A stretch of DNA of 64,000 bases from an uncultured Armatimonadota bacterium (GTDB taxonomy: Bacteria; Armatimonadota; Fimbriimonadia; Fimbriimonadales; Fimbriimonadaceae). Below, in pieces: positions 52,346 through 61,144 of this stretch. Location: the NCBI GenBank assembly GCA_903904815.1, contig CAIVDU010000008.1:1-64000 (forward strand), in the 5' to 3' direction. The position numbers and the translations under genes were made by a program. The notes under the pieces were generated by a model that was not told where the DNA came from, did no database searches, and saw only the letters and a list, made by a program, of their open reading frames with translations. Every line of letters starts with the position of its first letter. The stretch's first letter is position 1.

Positions 52346-53551
52346 TTGCCGACTAAGAATCTAACCTTGGGGCTGACGCTCGTGCTCGCGAGTTCAGCTC
52401 TTGCTCATACGCGTGATCATCACGTAGGTACAGCAAACCGTAGCAGTAACGGATACGTCATTCGAAATGGCGACTTCGACTGGGCGATTGCCCACAAGCA
52501 CGGTATTACAGTTTCGAAGCTACACGCAGCTAATCCGGACGTCAATTGGGACGCCCTGCGGGTTGGCATTCACATTCGTATTCCGGGCGAGTCCTCCTCG
52601 CGAACCGAACACCACGTCGCAGAACACCGTAGTTCCCATTCCTCTACTCGGACCTACGCGATCAAAGACGGGGACTTCGACTGGATTCTCGCCCACCGAA
52701 CGGGAATCACCGTTCGTGAGTTGAAGCAGCTCAATCCATCCGTCAACTGGAACCATATTCATCCTGGACAGCACGTGACGCTTCCCGGATCGGCGGTGGC
52801 TGAAGTGTCATCCCACAAGATCCGTGGCCGTTTCGCCAAGATCACCGGAGAAGGCGTTCGTATTCACCGAGGGGAAGGTAAGAGCACTGACGTCATCACC
52901 ACTGTTGACTCGGGCACGCTCGTCAAGGTTCTCTACCACGACGGCTCCTGGTACCGGCTGCGATTCCCGAAGGGAACGGAAGGCTGGGTCAAGTCCGATT
53001 TTCTCGCCTCTGCTGAAGGACCGAGTCATTCGGCGCGCTCCCGACACCACCGAATCGATACCTTCGTGGCCCGCCACGGTCGTCGACGACGTCATCACGG
53101 CAACTCCGGCGAGTACTTGGCTTCAAACGAGATTCCAAGCAACGAACTCATTCACAAGGCGCTGACCTACAAGAACGTGCCTTACGTTTGGGGCGGCATG
53201 TCTCGCGGTGGCACCGACTGCAGTGGATTTACGTCGCAGGTATTCCGATCAAAGGGTATTCACCTCCCTCGAACGAGTCGTGAGCAGGCTGGGGTCGGCA
53301 AGAAAGTCGCCAAAGGCCACCTCGAAGCGGGAGACCTCGTGTTCTTCCACACCGGCCGAGGAAGCCGCGTCACTCACGTCGGCGTGTATATCGGCAAGGG
53401 TAAGTTCATCCATGCTAGCAGCGGCGGCGGCCAGGTACAGGTCAATAGCCTGAACAGTGGCTACTACGCGAATCGGTTCTCGACGGCGAGACGTGTAGCG
53501 CCTACCCACGGGTCCTCAAGTTCTCACAAGAAGTCCGGCGACGCCCGGTAA
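52346..53551 (+). CDS. Secreted LysM-LysM-SH3-NlpC/P60 peptidoglycan hydrolase
   Basis: This 401-aa enzyme should cut peptide stems in the cell wall. A signal peptide (LTLGLTLVLASSALAHT) is followed by two LysM-like motifs (about 35-80 and 95-140: YVIRNGDFDWAIAHKHGITV, YAIKDGDFDWILAHRTGITV), an SH3-type domain (about 155-215: GEGVRIHRGEGKSTD, LVKVLYHDGSWYRLRFPKGT) and an NlpC/P60 domain (about 265-385). The catalytic Cys is in GGTDCSGFTSQVF and His in SRVTHVGVYIGKGKFIHASS. It uses a TTG start after GGAGG. The structured leader upstream suggests RNA-level control. Confidence 0.92.
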   Translation: MPTKNLTLGLTLVLASSALAHTRDHHVGTANRSSNGYVIRNGDFDWAIAHKHGITVSKLHAANPDVNWDALRVGIHIRIPGESSSRTEHHVAEHRSSHSSTRTYAIKDGDFDWILAHRTGITVRELKQLNPSVNWNHIHPGQHVTLPGSAVAEVSSHKIRGRFAKITGEGVRIHRGEGKSTDVITTVDSGTLVKVLYHDGSWYRLRFPKGTEGWVKSDFLASAEGPSHSARSRHHRIDTFVARHGRRRRHHGNSGEYLASNEIPSNELIHKALTYKNVPYVWGGMSRGGTDCSGFTSQVFRSKGIHLPRTSREQAGVGKKVAKGHLEAGDLVFFHTGRGSRVTHVGVYIGKGKFIHASSGGGQVQVNSLNSGYYANRFSTARRVAPTHGSSSSHKKSGDAR

Positions 53552-53559
53552 TTCGGGAT

Positions 53560-53586
53560 CAGGGCGAAGATTTCCTCTTCGCCCTG
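53560..53586 (+). terminator. Strong hairpin after the NlpC/P60 gene
   Basis: Stem CAGGGCGAAGA (53560-53570), loop TTTCC, TCTTCGCCCTG (53576-53586). No T-tract follows, so it may act with Rho or stabilise the mRNA end rather than terminate by itself. Confidence 0.55.
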
Positions 53587-53605
53587 CAGCACCGTCCCTT
53601 TCGTG

Positions 53606-53614
53606 TGCTACAAT
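53606..53614 (+). promoter_or_regulatory. Extended -10 promoter of tRNA-Glu
   Basis: TGCTACAAT (TG at 53606-53607, TACAAT at 53609-53614) lies 10 bases before the mature tRNA. The same TGCTACAAT precedes the toxin-antitoxin operon on the minus strand. No good -35 was seen. Confidence 0.55.
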
Positions 53615-53624
53615 AGAGATCTTC

Positions 53625-53701
53625 GGCCCGGTCGTCTAGCGGTCCAGGACGCCGCCCTTTCACGGCGGAGATCGCGGGTTCGATTCCCGTCCGGGCTACC
53701 A
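53625..53701 (+). tRNA. tRNA-Glu (anticodon TTC)
   Basis: Acceptor GGCCCGG (53625-53631) pairs with CCGGGCT (53691-53697), followed by ACCA. The D arm has TCTAGCGGTCCAGGAC, the anticodon loop reads CTTTCAC inside GCCGCC/GGCGG, and the T arm has GGTTCGATTCC. TTC reads GAA/GAG. CCA is encoded. It closely resembles other bacterial tRNA-Glu genes. Confidence 0.96.
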
Positions 53702-53710
53702 AAGTAGAGT

Positions 53711-53738
53711 CTCAGAGATTATTCTCTGGGGCTTTTTT
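53711..53738 (+). terminator. Terminator after tRNA-Glu
   Basis: Stem CTCAGAGA (53711-53718), loop TTAT, TCTCTGGG (53723-53730) with one G-T pair, then GCTTTTTT. Confidence 0.85.
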
Positions 53739-53746
53739 ATTTGGGA

Positions 53747-53990
53747 GGGGTTAGCGGTTCGCTGTTCGCGGACCGGAGGAGGGGCCTCTTTGTCAATGCT
53801 ACCGACCCGTGCAGACAATCTCAAAACCCAGAGCAAGCCACCAAATACGGCACCAAACAATTTGATTTCGGGGTGTCGCTTCGCGACGCAGGTTCAAATT
53901 GACCCTGTCCCCACCCTCTCTCGCGTGCGCTTCGCTGCAGGAGAGGGGGCAGTGAGACTACGTCTGGGGTTTTGAGATTGTCTCTACGGT
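53747..53990. repeat. Repeats C, E and B in the gap after tRNA-Glu
   Basis: GTTAGCGGTTCGCTGTTCGC then GGACCGGAGG (53748-53777) is a repeat C variant. The CTC/GAG hairpin element with CGTGCGCTTCGCTGC lies at 53908-53950 (repeat E, second copy). The 36-base stretch at 53954-53989 is the exact second copy of repeat B (first at 3094). No supported gene lies in 53739-54015. Confidence 0.7.
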
Positions 53991-54015
53991 GCGTTTCTGT
54001 TCTACTAGGTTTGAC

Positions 54016-55197
54016 CTACCAGTCTTTAGCGTTTCCGAGCTTGTAGGGCGGAACTTGTAGGTCGAAATCGTACGGACGATACAGGAGCCAATGGTTGTAT
54101 TCGCCGCGCTCCAGCCAGCGGATTCGCTTGCGAATATCTTTGAGGTTTTCGGCTGTTGTGCCGTCATAGCCGGAATCGTAGTATCTCGATCCATGTGCAG
54201 CGGATAGGGCCCTTTTGCAGAGATTGGCAGCTCTTTTCCACTCACCGAGAGCAAGCTCATATCGTCCCTGAATTCCGTCCACGGCTGCCTGCCTGCTGAA
54301 CCCTACATAGCTGAAGGGGCCGTAACCACGGAGATAACTGGCTGAGATTTGGAACACATGGCGAAATCGTGTGTCCGCTAAAACGAACTCGTGCGGCGTC
54401 CACTCGTACACATCTGGCCAATAGACCTTGTACGTCGGTGTGAAGACAACTGCGAGGTTTCGGCTCTTAGTTGGCGGAATGATTGAAGTGGTGTCTTCAA
54501 TCCCGTCGAACCATCCCTCGGTATGGATCGAGTGTTGGGCGACCGAAAAGACGGAGATGAGGACGGGTAAGCAGTCTGCTGCATGGTACGCCTGCATGTA
54601 AACCAAACCTGGAGGTCCGTTGTTAGAGAGTCTCGACGTGAGGATATGGCGCCAACTGGAAGCCTCTCCGATATGCGTTGAGCCGATCTTGATTGGAGTC
54701 GTATCCTGCACGACTTGGTGCGTGCGAGACAGATGAAGGAGTGTCGCAGTCTCGAAGTGATCGGATCCTTCGCGTGGAAAGTCCATGGCCTCCGGCAGCC
54801 ACTTGCTTCGAAGCACCACCCATGAGCTTCGGGTTCCGGGAACACGCTCAACTTGGAAAACGTGCAGCTCAGGGTTTGCTCTAAGGAGTTCCTCCCGAAT
54901 CGACTCGCGCAGCTCCGCATCCGCGAGCAGCGTCCCTTGGCGGGTACCCGCTAATAGCCTTTTGGCATCTGGGTAGTTCCCGGAAAGGAGACACCATCTG
55001 CCCAACAGGTCATCGGCCCGCCTCGAATGGCCGAACACTTGGACGATGCGTCGGCAGGCGTCGCCCGCCTGGTCCAGGGTGCCATCGGGTAGGCCTGTCG
55101 CGAATTCCGACTCGCGCAGTAGTCGGCCGGCCCAGGCGAGCGCATGCGTCATGCGATGAGATTGGGTTAGCGCGACGATAGCTACAAGGTGGAGCAC
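54016..55197 (-). CDS. Hypothetical protein, 393 aa
   Basis: I do not recognise this protein. The N-terminus (MLHLVAIVALTQS) may be a short signal peptide. The first ~120 residues look helical, TPR-like (THALAWAGRLLRESE, DDLLGRWCLLSGNYPDAKRL). The middle has beta-rich text with GPPGLVYMQAYHAADCLPVL and FTPTYKVYWPDVYEWTP. The end is helical again (ALGEWKRAANLCKRALSAAH). Codon use looks ordinary. It stands alone between the tRNA region and the inverted repeat at 55237-55405. Confidence 0.6.
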   Translation of the reverse strand: MLHLVAIVALTQSHRMTHALAWAGRLLRESEFATGLPDGTLDQAGDACRRIVQVFGHSRRADDLLGRWCLLSGNYPDAKRLLAGTRQGTLLADAELRESIREELLRANPELHVFQVERVPGTRSSWVVLRSKWLPEAMDFPREGSDHFETATLLHLSRTHQVVQDTTPIKIGSTHIGEASSWRHILTSRLSNNGPPGLVYMQAYHAADCLPVLISVFSVAQHSIHTEGWFDGIEDTTSIIPPTKSRNLAVVFTPTYKVYWPDVYEWTPHEFVLADTRFRHVFQISASYLRGYGPFSYVGFSRQAAVDGIQGRYELALGEWKRAANLCKRALSAAHGSRYYDSGYDGTTAENLKDIRKRIRWLERGEYNHWLLYRPYDFDLQVPPYKLGNAKDW

Positions 55198-55236
55198 GGT
55201 TCGATTCTACAGCGCAGCGCACTGAATATCGGAGCG

Positions 55237-55405
55237 GTTTGGAGTGCGGTCACCCGGAACCGCTTTTGCTAGCCCGACCTGGCGGGCGTGGAGGCTCCGA
55301 GGAAATTCGGCTTCTACGGCTTTGACTGTAAATACGATTAAGACTTGGCTCCACGCGAGCCAGGTCTCGCTATTCCTAGCGCTGCCAGGTCAGCGCACTC
55401 CAAAC
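55237..55405. repeat. Imperfect palindromic intergenic element
   Basis: GTTTGGAGTGCG (55237-55248) and CGCACTCCAAAC (55394-55405) are exact inverted copies. Inside, GACCTGGC (55276-55283) and GCCAGGTC (55384-55391) form a second pair. The start (GGAGTGCGGT...ACCGCTTTTG) resembles an intergenic repeat pattern I know from verrucomicrobial genomes. The gap (55198-55417) has no supported gene. Confidence 0.65.
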
Positions 55406-55417
55406 TCAGTTTGTGCT

Positions 55418-56518
55418 TTAAAAGGGGCGTCCGCTGGAACCTGGTTCCGGTTCGAATAGCATCCACTCGACATCAGGAATGGCTCCCGCCATTCGGTCTC
55501 GGAGAGTAGCGCAGCCGGGGTTCTCGGTGGCGTAATGGCCGGCGGCGATAAGGGCAAATCCGGACTCGGAGGCTTCCAGCCCGATGTGTTGTTTCACCTC
55601 GCCCGTTACCAAGACGTCAGCTCCCGAACGTTGCGCGGCGATCCATTCGCCATCCGCCGCTCCACCCACGAACGCCACTTTCTTGATCCGTTTCTCGGGC
55701 GAGCCCCAGGTCCAGGTCGCTAAGCCGAGCCGGCTGGCGACAAAGGCGGAGAAAGCGGAGAGGGAAGTGGGCTCTGGCAGGACGCAAAGCCGACCGGCCG
55801 GTTGTTCGACGACATTGGCGAGGCTAATGAAATCCAACGCCGGCTCCTCATAAGAGTGAACGCGGCGGACCGCTCTTTCGACGGTTCTCCTTTTCGAGGT
55901 GGGCAGAACCATTTCGATTTTAGTTTCGCCTACTGAGCTTCGGCTCCCTGGCTCGCCAATTGTGGGTGTGGCACTCAGTCCCGGTTCGTATGTCCCCGTT
56001 CCCGACGAGGAAAACGCGCAGCGAGAGTAGGCTCCAATGATGCCCGCACCGGCTTCGGATGCCGCGTCGATCACGCGGTCCTCTTCTCCTGGCGGCACAT
56101 AAACGACCAGCTTCAAGTTCGAAACCTCCGATCCGGTTCCAAACTCTTCCACCGACGAGAGGCCCAACCTTTCGGCGAGCGTGTCATTGATACCGCCCCG
56201 AGCCGAATCCCAATTCGTATGAGCGGCGATGAAGCTCATTTCAGCTTTCACCAGGGCCATGACGGTCCGCCCCTGATGAGACGAGGAGGTTAGCGAAGGC
56301 ATCGGATTGAAGATCAGTGGGTGATGGGAGAGAAGAAGCTGTGCCCCTTGGTGGGCGCCGGATTGGGCTGCCGCTAGGGATGAATCGAGCGAGACAACCG
56401 CCTTATGAACCGGCTGGTGGGGATCTCCGACTTGCAAACCAACCTTGTCGAAAGAAAAGGCGTAGCGGCTGGGGGCAATCGTTTCCAACGCGGCAAGGAT
56501 GTCGCTGACTCTGGCCAT
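55418..56518 (-). CDS. Nif3-like dinuclear metal centre protein
   Basis: This 366-aa protein belongs to the Nif3/YqfO family, of uncertain biochemical role. The N-terminal metal motifs are FDKVGLQVGDPHQPV, LLLSHHPLIFNPMP and IAAHTNWDSARGGINDTLAE; the C-terminal ones are VAFVGGAADGEW, DVLVTGEVKQHIGLEA and LIAAGHYATENPG. The middle (about 125-235) carries the extra CutA-like insert seen in longer members (YVPPGEEDRVIDAASEAGAG, KIEMVLPTSKRRTVERAVRR). Length is normal for that type. Confidence 0.92.
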   Translation of the reverse strand: MARVSDILAALETIAPSRYAFSFDKVGLQVGDPHQPVHKAVVSLDSSLAAAQSGAHQGAQLLLSHHPLIFNPMPSLTSSSHQGRTVMALVKAEMSFIAAHTNWDSARGGINDTLAERLGLSSVEEFGTGSEVSNLKLVVYVPPGEEDRVIDAASEAGAGIIGAYSRCAFSSSGTGTYEPGLSATPTIGEPGSRSSVGETKIEMVLPTSKRRTVERAVRRVHSYEEPALDFISLANVVEQPAGRLCVLPEPTSLSAFSAFVASRLGLATWTWGSPEKRIKKVAFVGGAADGEWIAAQRSGADVLVTGEVKQHIGLEASESGFALIAAGHYATENPGCATLRDRMAGAIPDVEWMLFEPEPGSSGRPF

Positions 56519-56563
56519 GGCACCATTGTGACTTTTTAGGAGGCCATAAATGGAAACAGGGGC

Positions 56564-56791
56564 CTAGGCCCCTGCTTTTCCAAGCTCACGCTTCAGATGA
56601 TAACTAGACGCTTTGAGATTGAGGTAACCCTCACCTGATGAATGACTAGAAGTGCAATATTCCGCTAGTTTCCGAAGCGCTTTCTCTGAGGTTGCATCGA
56701 GCCGATTCGGACTTGTGAGACACAACCCTAACAGCGCGTACGCTTCCTCTTCGGTGAGCTTTAGTCCTTCTGGATTTGGTCCAGTAGTCAT
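56564..56791 (-). CDS. Small acidic protein, 75 aa, unknown
   Basis: It has no known domain. Residues 10-45 (LKLTEEEAYALLGLCLTSPN, TSEKALRKLAEYCTS) are helical; the tail has SSYHLKRELGKAGA. The start has GAGG about 6 bases upstream, which supports it. It is between Nif3 and the DUF1385 gene, on the same strand as Nif3. Confidence 0.6.
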   Translation of the reverse strand: MTTGPNPEGLKLTEEEAYALLGLCLTSPNRLDATSEKALRKLAEYCTSSHSSGEGYLNLKASSYHLKRELGKAGA

Positions 56792-56891
56792 AGAGCCTCC
56801 TGTGCCGAATGCGCAACATTAATATAGACGGTTCCCAGGCGAAAACGTTCCCGGTGAGTTCACCGATTCTTCATTTTTCCTGGCGAACCTC

Positions 56892-57980
56892 ATGGGGTTG
56901 TATACTCTGGGGGTGCCGAAGGGCGAATATTTGCAGTACGGCGGACAAGCCGTTGTCGAAGGCGTGATGATGCGGTCCCCGAAATACTTTTCGGTTGCCT
57001 GTCGGGCTCCTAACGGCGAGATCGTCATTCAGACCGAGCACCTCGAAAAGACTTGGCTCGGTCGTCAAAAATGGTTGAAGTGGCCCTTCCTGAGGGGCTC
57101 ACTTGCGCTGGTCGATTCCATGGCGCTCGGCGCCAAGGCAATGCGCTTCGCGGCGAAGATCCAGACGGATGCCATGTATCAGCCTGTCGTGGAACTGGCC
57201 GAAGGAGATTCGCCGGCTGTGGACGATCAGGATTCGTCTGGGGCAACGGCTGCCAACGCCAAGGTCCAGGACATTGCCATTGTCGGCACGGTGATTTTTA
57301 GCCTGGTAGTTGGGTTCGCAATCTTTAATGTCTTGCCGAATTCGTTGGCGGAGATCATCGGACGAAAGCTTCATAACGAACACGGGCGGGTGTTGAACTA
57401 CATCTCCGAGATCGTAAAGGCAACGCTGTTCATCGGCTATATCTGGGGAATTGGTCAGTTGAAAGACGTCGCCGAGGTTTTCAAGTACCACGGCGCCGAG
57501 CATAAAGCGATCAACACTTTGGAGCACGACCGCCCTTTGGTTATTGAAGAGTGCAAGCTACAGACTCGATTGCACCCAAGGTGCGGAACGAGCTTCGCGT
57601 TCATCGTGTTCTTTTTGGGATTTCTCTTCCTGCCACTGGTTCCTCGATATCCGGTCACCGGCCATCAGGGCAACGCGGTTTTGGACGTCACGGTGCGAAT
57701 CCTCATGGAACTCTGCATTCTGCCGTTCATCGCCGGCACGGCCTATGAGCTGATTCGTTTGGCCGGAAAGTTTCGGTCGAAGGCGATCGTGAACGCGGTG
57801 TTCCAACCCGGAATGTGGAGTCAGTACCTGACCACCCGAGAACCGGATCATGGACAGATCGAAGTGGCCTTGGCCGCATTGAAGGCGTGTATCGATGCTG
57901 AGAATGCGGATGCCGAGCCTGAGCCCGATGCGAACTTGATCGAGAGCGCGCCTCAGATTCCGGTCATCGGTAGCCACTAG
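56892..57980 (+). CDS. DUF1385 (YqhQ-like) membrane protein
   Basis: This 362-aa protein belongs to a conserved membrane family with a suggested metal-binding role but no proven function. The signature is YGGQAVVEGVMMRSPKYFSV, then RGSLALVDSMALGAKAM. Several membrane segments lie in 125-275, with KYHGAEHKAINTLEH and LHPRCGTSFAFIVFFL, the usual His and Cys motifs. The last ~60 residues are acidic. An in-frame GTG at 56913 just before PKGEYLQYGGQ is an alternative start. A hairpin AGCCTCC/GGGAGGCT follows at about 57991-58020. Confidence 0.85.
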   Translation: MGLYTLGVPKGEYLQYGGQAVVEGVMMRSPKYFSVACRAPNGEIVIQTEHLEKTWLGRQKWLKWPFLRGSLALVDSMALGAKAMRFAAKIQTDAMYQPVVELAEGDSPAVDDQDSSGATAANAKVQDIAIVGTVIFSLVVGFAIFNVLPNSLAEIIGRKLHNEHGRVLNYISEIVKATLFIGYIWGIGQLKDVAEVFKYHGAEHKAINTLEHDRPLVIEECKLQTRLHPRCGTSFAFIVFFLGFLFLPLVPRYPVTGHQGNAVLDVTVRILMELCILPFIAGTAYELIRLAGKFRSKAIVNAVFQPGMWSQYLTTREPDHGQIEVALAALKACIDAENADAEPEPDANLIESAPQIPVIGSH

Positions 57981-58060
57981 TCTGGGCTAAACAGCCTCCG
58001 TCGATTATTCGGGGGAGGCTGGAACGTTTTGCGTGGTCCCCAGCGTAGGCTGAGTCGTCT

Positions 58061-59536
58061 ATGCTCAGCCTGTTCGCAGCCATACTTGCATCTCGAGCCT
58101 CCGCGGTCTCCTTTGAAGTTCGGTACCAACCGATCGCGAACCTGACCTATGAACTCGACGTTTTGACCGGAGTTCTTCCGCACGACGGCGATCAGAACTT
58201 CAAGAAACTCTGGAACGACCATTTCTTATCCACAGAGGAGGATCGCCAAGCACTTCAGCACTGGAAATTGATCCGCACGAATCTGTCGGAAAGAAATGAA
58301 CCTCAGCAAAAGAGCTCCACGAGGTTCCCGATTGAGTGGGTAGGGCCACGTCTCAACCCAGACTCAGATGTCCGTTTCGCAGGTTTCGATGCGAAGGATG
58401 CAACCGACTATCACCGGCGACTCCAAGCTAGTTCTGGCGCTGCCATGGCCTATCAGCTGAGCCAAGTTGTTGAGCATTTTCTCCCGAAGTATCAAGAATG
58501 GTGGTCTCAAGAAGGCTCGCAGCGTGGAAAGAGCTTTGCCCAAAAACTTGGAGAATTGCTCAAGAGCGATCCAATTCAGAACATCATCAGCGAAGAAACC
58601 CGATTCTATCGACCTCGATTGAAGTCGAATTCGGTGATTCCCTTCATCCTGCTTTATCGTCCCGACGACCTGCCGGAGCCCACGAGTGGTCAGCAGTTAG
58701 GACCCTATTCCGTGCTGCAGTTTCTGCCAAACGAAAAGCCCGAGTTACGCGTTGACATCGCGGTTCACGAGTTGTCTCATTTTCTGTATAACTCGGCGAG
58801 TCCGCGCGACCTTGCTGGCCTTCAAAATCGGTTCTTGAGGGTGAATAGTAGCAATGCGATGCCCTGTTACAATCTGCTCAACGAGGTGCTGGCGACGGCG
58901 ATCGGAAACGGAATCCTGAAAGAGAAACTCTCCGATCCGGTCTATTTCTCACGGTACTTGGCCTACCCAAAGTCGATGTATAACGACGAGGCGATTGATT
59001 CGGGAGCCAAGGCTGTTTGGGAGTGGTTGAAGAGCTATTTCGGAGAGGGAGGCTCCCTTTACGATCCCCAGTTTGTCTCGAAGTACGTCGCTCGCATGGA
59101 AAAGGGCATGGGATCGCAGCTTGGTCGCCCAAAGCTGGAACTCATTCGACTCTTTGCCGCGATTGACACGCGCATCGAAGAGATACCGGGGACTTCAATC
59201 CGGAAGGCGCTAAGGTGCGCCAGTATGTCTCGGACAACCACGGACTTCGCGAACCGAAAGGACCTGGACGAATACTTGTCAAACCCAAATCTTTCGGGAA
59301 TCTTTGTCGTGAGTCCAGATCGACTTAGCCGACTGGGAGCGATGAAAATTGTGTCGACCGCCGACTGTTCGGCCATCTTGGGGCGAGTCGGCGGACACGA
59401 GCCAGTTTTATTCGCATTCCGCCGAAATCAAAACGCTATAGGCTACGTGGTTGCGACCAACGATTCCTCTCAGGTCGATGCGGTTCTGAAGCGGATTGCA
59501 ACTCTGGAAAAATTCAGTCCGGGTCTCGTCGACTGA
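58061..59536 (+). CDS. Exported HExxH putative metalloprotease
   Basis: This 491-aa protein starts with a short signal (MLSLFAAILASRASAVS). It has HELSHF (His-Glu-x2-His) at about residue 238 with a possible third ligand Glu in NEVLATAIGNGI about 35 residues later, as in gluzincins. The family is not recognised: the N-terminal half (about 20-230) and the C-terminal ~150 residues show no clear domain. It is likely a zinc peptidase of the cell envelope; that is inferred from the motif alone. It is convergent with the next gene. Confidence 0.6.
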   Translation: MLSLFAAILASRASAVSFEVRYQPIANLTYELDVLTGVLPHDGDQNFKKLWNDHFLSTEEDRQALQHWKLIRTNLSERNEPQQKSSTRFPIEWVGPRLNPDSDVRFAGFDAKDATDYHRRLQASSGAAMAYQLSQVVEHFLPKYQEWWSQEGSQRGKSFAQKLGELLKSDPIQNIISEETRFYRPRLKSNSVIPFILLYRPDDLPEPTSGQQLGPYSVLQFLPNEKPELRVDIAVHELSHFLYNSASPRDLAGLQNRFLRVNSSNAMPCYNLLNEVLATAIGNGILKEKLSDPVYFSRYLAYPKSMYNDEAIDSGAKAVWEWLKSYFGEGGSLYDPQFVSKYVARMEKGMGSQLGRPKLELIRLFAAIDTRIEEIPGTSIRKALRCASMSRTTTDFANRKDLDEYLSNPNLSGIFVVSPDRLSRLGAMKIVSTADCSAILGRVGGHEPVLFAFRRNQNAIGYVVATNDSSQVDAVLKRIATLEKFSPGLVD

Positions 59537-59548
59537 GCCACGTTTCGT

Positions 59549-59851
59549 CTATCGACCGCCGAAGAAACCCACGAGCCAGATCGCAACGTAGGCGGCGCTA
59601 CCGGTGAGGCACGCGTTGCGTACGAATGCCTTATTCTGTTTGGCGTAGCTCGCCATGGCCCACCAGGCCACCGCCAGGGTCGCGCCTTTTACGATAGCGA
59701 ATTGCCACTCGCTTCGGTCGATGAATGGCCGCATGAAAGGATTGAGCTCTACGATGAGGCCGCGTGCGTGAAGTACGGCGGTGACGACGAGATCGAGTAC
59801 GCCGATCCCCATCAGGAGAAGTAAGCTGCGCGTCGGTGCGATCGCTTGCAT
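59549..59851 (-). CDS. DUF5658-like small membrane protein
   Basis: This 100-aa protein has three membrane helices (about 9-28, 52-66, 82-97) and a typical first loop, DLVVTAVLHARGLIVELNPF, which fits DUF5658. Its function is unknown. It starts 31 bases from the end of the PBP4-like gene on the same strand. Confidence 0.7.
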   Translation of the reverse strand: MQAIAPTRSLLLLMGIGVLDLVVTAVLHARGLIVELNPFMRPFIDRSEWQFAIVKGATLAVAWWAMASYAKQNKAFVRNACLTGSAAYVAIWLVGFFGGR

Positions 59852-59882
59852 AACGGATTCAAGTTAACTTAGATTGCCTGGA

Positions 59883-61127
59883 TTAGGGAGTCGCCTGATC
59901 CAAAACCCGTATAAATGCGTCCTGAACCTGGTGAGCTTCCGAGTTAGGAACTGTAAATTCATTGAACACAAGGCTCACGATGAGCTCTTCTCCCGCCTTG
60001 GTACGAAGATAGCCGCTGAGGGATGAGACCATGTGCAGAGACCCTGTCTTGCCCTGAAAGTCGATTCCAAAAAGGCGTCCTTTGACCGTACCCTTGGTCG
60101 GGCTGGCCATCGCAGACCGCCACGCGGGACCGGTCGGCTGTTTGCTGCCCCAGACCAAGAGCTTGGCAATCGCTCGTGCGGTGACGAAGTCCTCACGACT
60201 CATGCCGCTTCCATCGGTGACGTTGAGGTCTTGCGGGTCTATCCCGACCACGGTCGTCAGAAACCTTGTCATCTCCCGTGGCCCAGCCACGTAAGGATCC
60301 TCCGGGCGAACCGACAGTCTGGAGGTCGCCAGCATGAGCAGATTTTCGGCGAGATTGTTGTCGCTCGGTGGCAGACATGCCGCGATCGTCTCGATCGTTG
60401 ATTTACCAAAAAGCTCGTCATCGGCCGTCTTTGACGGGGAGGTATCTGTCCGAACGAGACGTTTGCCGAGCAGGCTTGCCGCTGCTTCGTCTGGCCGAGG
60501 CAATGCGAGGGTGTCGAGCCGCGTGTCCTTCGCGGGGAGTTTCCCAAACACGTCGACCTTTCTCGAAAAGGGATCGTATTTTGAGCTCCATGGCCCTTCT
60601 CCGGGGTGGTTTACGATCTTGACTCCGTAAGGAAAGGGCTTGAGTACGGCATGGCCGTGCACCGACCACAGTTCAAATGAACTCCGGTCCACCGTGAATG
60701 CGGTAACCGGCGCGGCGTACTTGTTCGGCAGGTCGTCCCATTCCCACGTCGGAGGTACCTGGGGGCTATAAGCCTCCTGCAGGTAAACGGCTCCCGAGTT
60801 GTATTCCCCAAGTTTTTTCTTCTCGGCGAGGAGTTCGTCGTGGGTCAGCATCGGGTTCCCGTCGCAACTCACATGCAAGCCGTCCGCGAGCTTCCAGAAC
60901 TTGGTAGAGGGCTTATAGTCGGGTCCGAGCGTGCTGAGAGCAAAGGCGGTCGTTAGTAGCTTCTGGTTGCTGGCTGGCATCACGTGCCGAGCCTCATCGT
61001 GTGCGTACAGCACGTGTCCATCAGAGTCGGTGACGATCGCAGACATGATCGCCCCCGAGAAACGGGGATTATTCAGGAGTGCGTCAAGACGAGCCGAGTC
61101 CAAGGGAGGCGTGACAAAAAGGGGCAC
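59883..61127 (-). CDS. dacB: D-Ala-D-Ala carboxypeptidase/endopeptidase (PBP4, S13 family)
   Basis: This 414-aa protein trims or opens peptidoglycan cross-links. The S13 triad is seen: ASNQKLLTTAFAL (SxxK), SDNNLAENLLMLA (SxN) and QGKTGSLHMVSSL (KTG). The domain order fits PBP4. The start is a GTG and no cleavable signal peptide can be seen (MPLFVTPPLDSARLDALLN), which is unusual for this family; upstream, the frame has no better start before the neighbour's stop. It follows the HEAT-like gene by 17 bases. Confidence 0.88.
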   Translation of the reverse strand: MPLFVTPPLDSARLDALLNNPRFSGAIMSAIVTDSDGHVLYAHDEARHVMPASNQKLLTTAFALSTLGPDYKPSTKFWKLADGLHVSCDGNPMLTHDELLAEKKKLGEYNSGAVYLQEAYSPQVPPTWEWDDLPNKYAAPVTAFTVDRSSFELWSVHGHAVLKPFPYGVKIVNHPGEGPWSSKYDPFSRKVDVFGKLPAKDTRLDTLALPRPDEAAASLLGKRLVRTDTSPSKTADDELFGKSTIETIAACLPPSDNNLAENLLMLATSRLSVRPEDPYVAGPREMTRFLTTVVGIDPQDLNVTDGSGMSREDFVTARAIAKLLVWGSKQPTGPAWRSAMASPTKGTVKGRLFGIDFQGKTGSLHMVSSLSGYLRTKAGEELIVSLVFNEFTVPNSEAHQVQDAFIRVLDQATP

Positions 61128-61144
61128 GCGATATTCTAACGGGA

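Noticed and set aside
53560-53586. Standard intrinsic terminator after NlpC/P60
   Set aside because: The stem is excellent but no T-tract follows, so I kept it only as a hairpin of lower confidence.
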